From assembly GCA_965602635.1 (NCBI GenBank), contig CBFCZU010000252.1, positions 1 to 6,191 on the forward strand: a stretch of DNA of 6,191 nt, written 5' to 3'. Each line of letters opens with the position of its first letter. Position 1 is the stretch's first letter. Below, piece by piece: positions 5,085 to 6,191 of the stretch. The notes under the pieces are model-generated. The model had not been told where the DNA came from. It saw nothing but the letters and a program-made list of their open reading frames with translations, and ran no database searches. Origin of the DNA: CBFCZU01 sp965602635 (GTDB lineage Bacteria; Planctomycetota; Phycisphaerae; SM23-33). The position numbers and the translations under genes were made by a program.

Positions 5085-6188
5085 CTATACCGGCTCGGTC
5101 GCCCTGGGGTAGCTGCCCAGCACGTGCATCTCCAGGCAGTGCCCGCGGGCGGCCTCGACGGCGTCGCGAACGTTCTGGTCGTCGATGTGCCCTTCGCAAT
5201 CGACGAAGAAATAGTACTCCCAGTTGCGCCGCTTGCTGGGGCGGGTATCGATATTGGTCATGTTCACGGAATACTTGTCCAGGACGCTGAGCACTTCCAC
5301 CAGCGCCCCCGCCTTGTGTGCGGTGGTGAACATGAGCGTCGTCTTGTCGTTGCCGGTGGGGCCGGGGTGCGTCTTGGAGATCACGAAGAACCGCGTCATG
5401 TTGGCGGCGGTGTCCTCGATGTTGGCGAAGATGATCTTCAGGTCGTACAGCTCCGCCGCCAGGGCCGACCCTATCGCCGCCAGCCCCTGCTCCCGGGCGG
5501 CCATTTCCGCCGCCTTGGAAGTGCTGGCGACCGGCACGCGCTCGAACTTGTGCGAGGTTCGCGACAGCCAGTTGCGGCACTGGGCGAAAACCTCCGGCTT
5601 GGTGGCGATCCTGGTGATCTCGTCTGGCCCGCAGTTGGCCAGGACGTTGTGATGCACCTCCACCAGCACCTCGGCGCAGACGCGCACCTCGTGATCGACG
5701 AAGGCGTCCATGGTTTCGACCACGCCGCCGCCGAGGCTGTTCTCGATGGGCACCAGCCCCAGGTCCACGTGCCCGCGGGCCGCCTCCTCGAAGACCGCCC
5801 GGATGTCCGCCAGCGGCAGATACTCGATGGAGGCGCCGAATTTCCGCATCGCCGCCAGGTGCGAGAAGCTCCCCTCGGGCCCGAGGTAGCCGACGCGCAA
5901 CGGCTTCTCCAGGGCGAACGACCCGCTCATCAGCTCGCGGTAGATCGCCTGGAGGGTCCGCTGGGGCAGCGGGCCGGCGTTGAGGGCGGCGATCTGGTCG
6001 AGCACCTGCTTCTCCCGGTCGGGGGCGTATATCTGCCCGCCGGTGGCCCGCTTGGACTTGCCGACCTCGATGACGACCTTGGCGCGGGCGTTGAGCAGCT
6101 CGACGATCTTGCGATCCAGCTCGTCGATCTGCTTTCGCAGGGCCGACAAATCGCTCTTTCGGGGCTTGTCGGGGTTCTTCTCGGACAT
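5085..6188 (-). CDS. pheA: Bifunctional chorismate mutase / prephenate dehydratase (P-protein)
   Basis: This enzyme converts chorismate to prephenate and then to phenylpyruvate, the precursor of phenylalanine. The 367 residues match the usual P-protein length and contain three domains. An AroQ-type chorismate mutase occupies about 14-92, with LRKQIDELDRKIVELLNARA (17-36) and VGKSK (42-46). The prephenate dehydratase domain (about 97-272) shows GYLGPEGSFSH (100-110), VPIENSLGG (146-154) and the catalytic TRF motif (265-267). A C-terminal ACT domain (about 283-360) has GALV (294-297) and DTRP (314-317), the latter in place of the common ESRP phenylalanine-binding motif, followed by WEYYFFVD (323-330). 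The expected control is feedback inhibition by phenylalanine through the ACT domain. The ATG at 6188 gives a plausible short charged N-terminal extension, but only three bases of upstream sequence are in the window, so the ribosome site and a longer start cannot be checked. Downstream is aroF, the entry enzyme of the same pathway. Confidence 0.96.
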   Translation of the reverse strand: MSEKNPDKPRKSDLSALRKQIDELDRKIVELLNARAKVVIEVGKSKRATGGQIYAPDREKQVLDQIAALNAGPLPQRTLQAIYRELMSGSFALEKPLRVGYLGPEGSFSHLAAMRKFGASIEYLPLADIRAVFEEAARGHVDLGLVPIENSLGGGVVETMDAFVDHEVRVCAEVLVEVHHNVLANCGPDEITRIATKPEVFAQCRNWLSRTSHKFERVPVASTSKAAEMAAREQGLAAIGSALAAELYDLKIIFANIEDTAANMTRFFVISKTHPGPTGNDKTTLMFTTAHKAGALVEVLSVLDKYSVNMTNIDTRPSKRRNWEYYFFVDCEGHIDDQNVRDAVEAARGHCLEMHVLGSYPRATEPV

Positions 6189-6191
6189 CTT

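Overview
This is a densely packed, GC-rich stretch of housekeeping chromosome. All eight recognisable genes lie on the minus strand and read from right to left: pheA, aroF, tpiA, secG, yicC, gmk, rpoZ and coaBC/coaC, the last cut by the left edge. No RNA gene, mobile element, CRISPR array, phage gene or transfer signature is visible. The long plus-strand reading frames are antisense shadows of these genes. The organism is a bacterium with strongly GC-biased codon use. The gene order, the Thermotoga-type DAHP synthase and the unusual SecG would fit a Planctomycetota/PVC-group genome (for example the Phycisphaerae), but that assignment is inference from general knowledge and is only moderately secure.

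Right part (about 3930-6188): two aromatic amino acid genes. pheA encodes a three-domain chorismate mutase / prephenate dehydratase / ACT protein. aroF encodes a type I-beta DAHP synthase with its own N-terminal regulatory domain. Together they are the entry step of the shikimate pathway and the branch to phenylalanine, and both carry an expected feedback-sensing domain. They are separated by 124 bases, the only sizeable gap in the window, which holds a GC-rich hairpin.

Middle part (about 2357-3910): tpiA (glycolysis) followed 12 bases later by secG (Sec translocon), a pairing seen in many bacteria. The SecG is about three times the usual length. After its two membrane helices it carries two tandem Ig-like repeats of the chitobiase/beta-hexosaminidase C-terminal type and a Pro/Ser/Ala tail. 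This is the most unusual feature in the window.

Left part (1-2346): yicC, gmk, rpoZ and coaBC, the conserved cassette also known from Bacillus (yloC-gmk-rpoZ-yloI) and other phyla. It encodes a YicC endoribonuclease, guanylate kinase, the RNA polymerase omega subunit and the flavoprotein of coenzyme A synthesis. gmk and rpoZ overlap by four bases (ATGA). The yicC ribosome binding site overlaps the secG stop codon. From aroF to coaBC every gap is 32 bases or less, so these seven genes probably form one transcription unit; pheA may belong to it or be separated by the 124-base gap.
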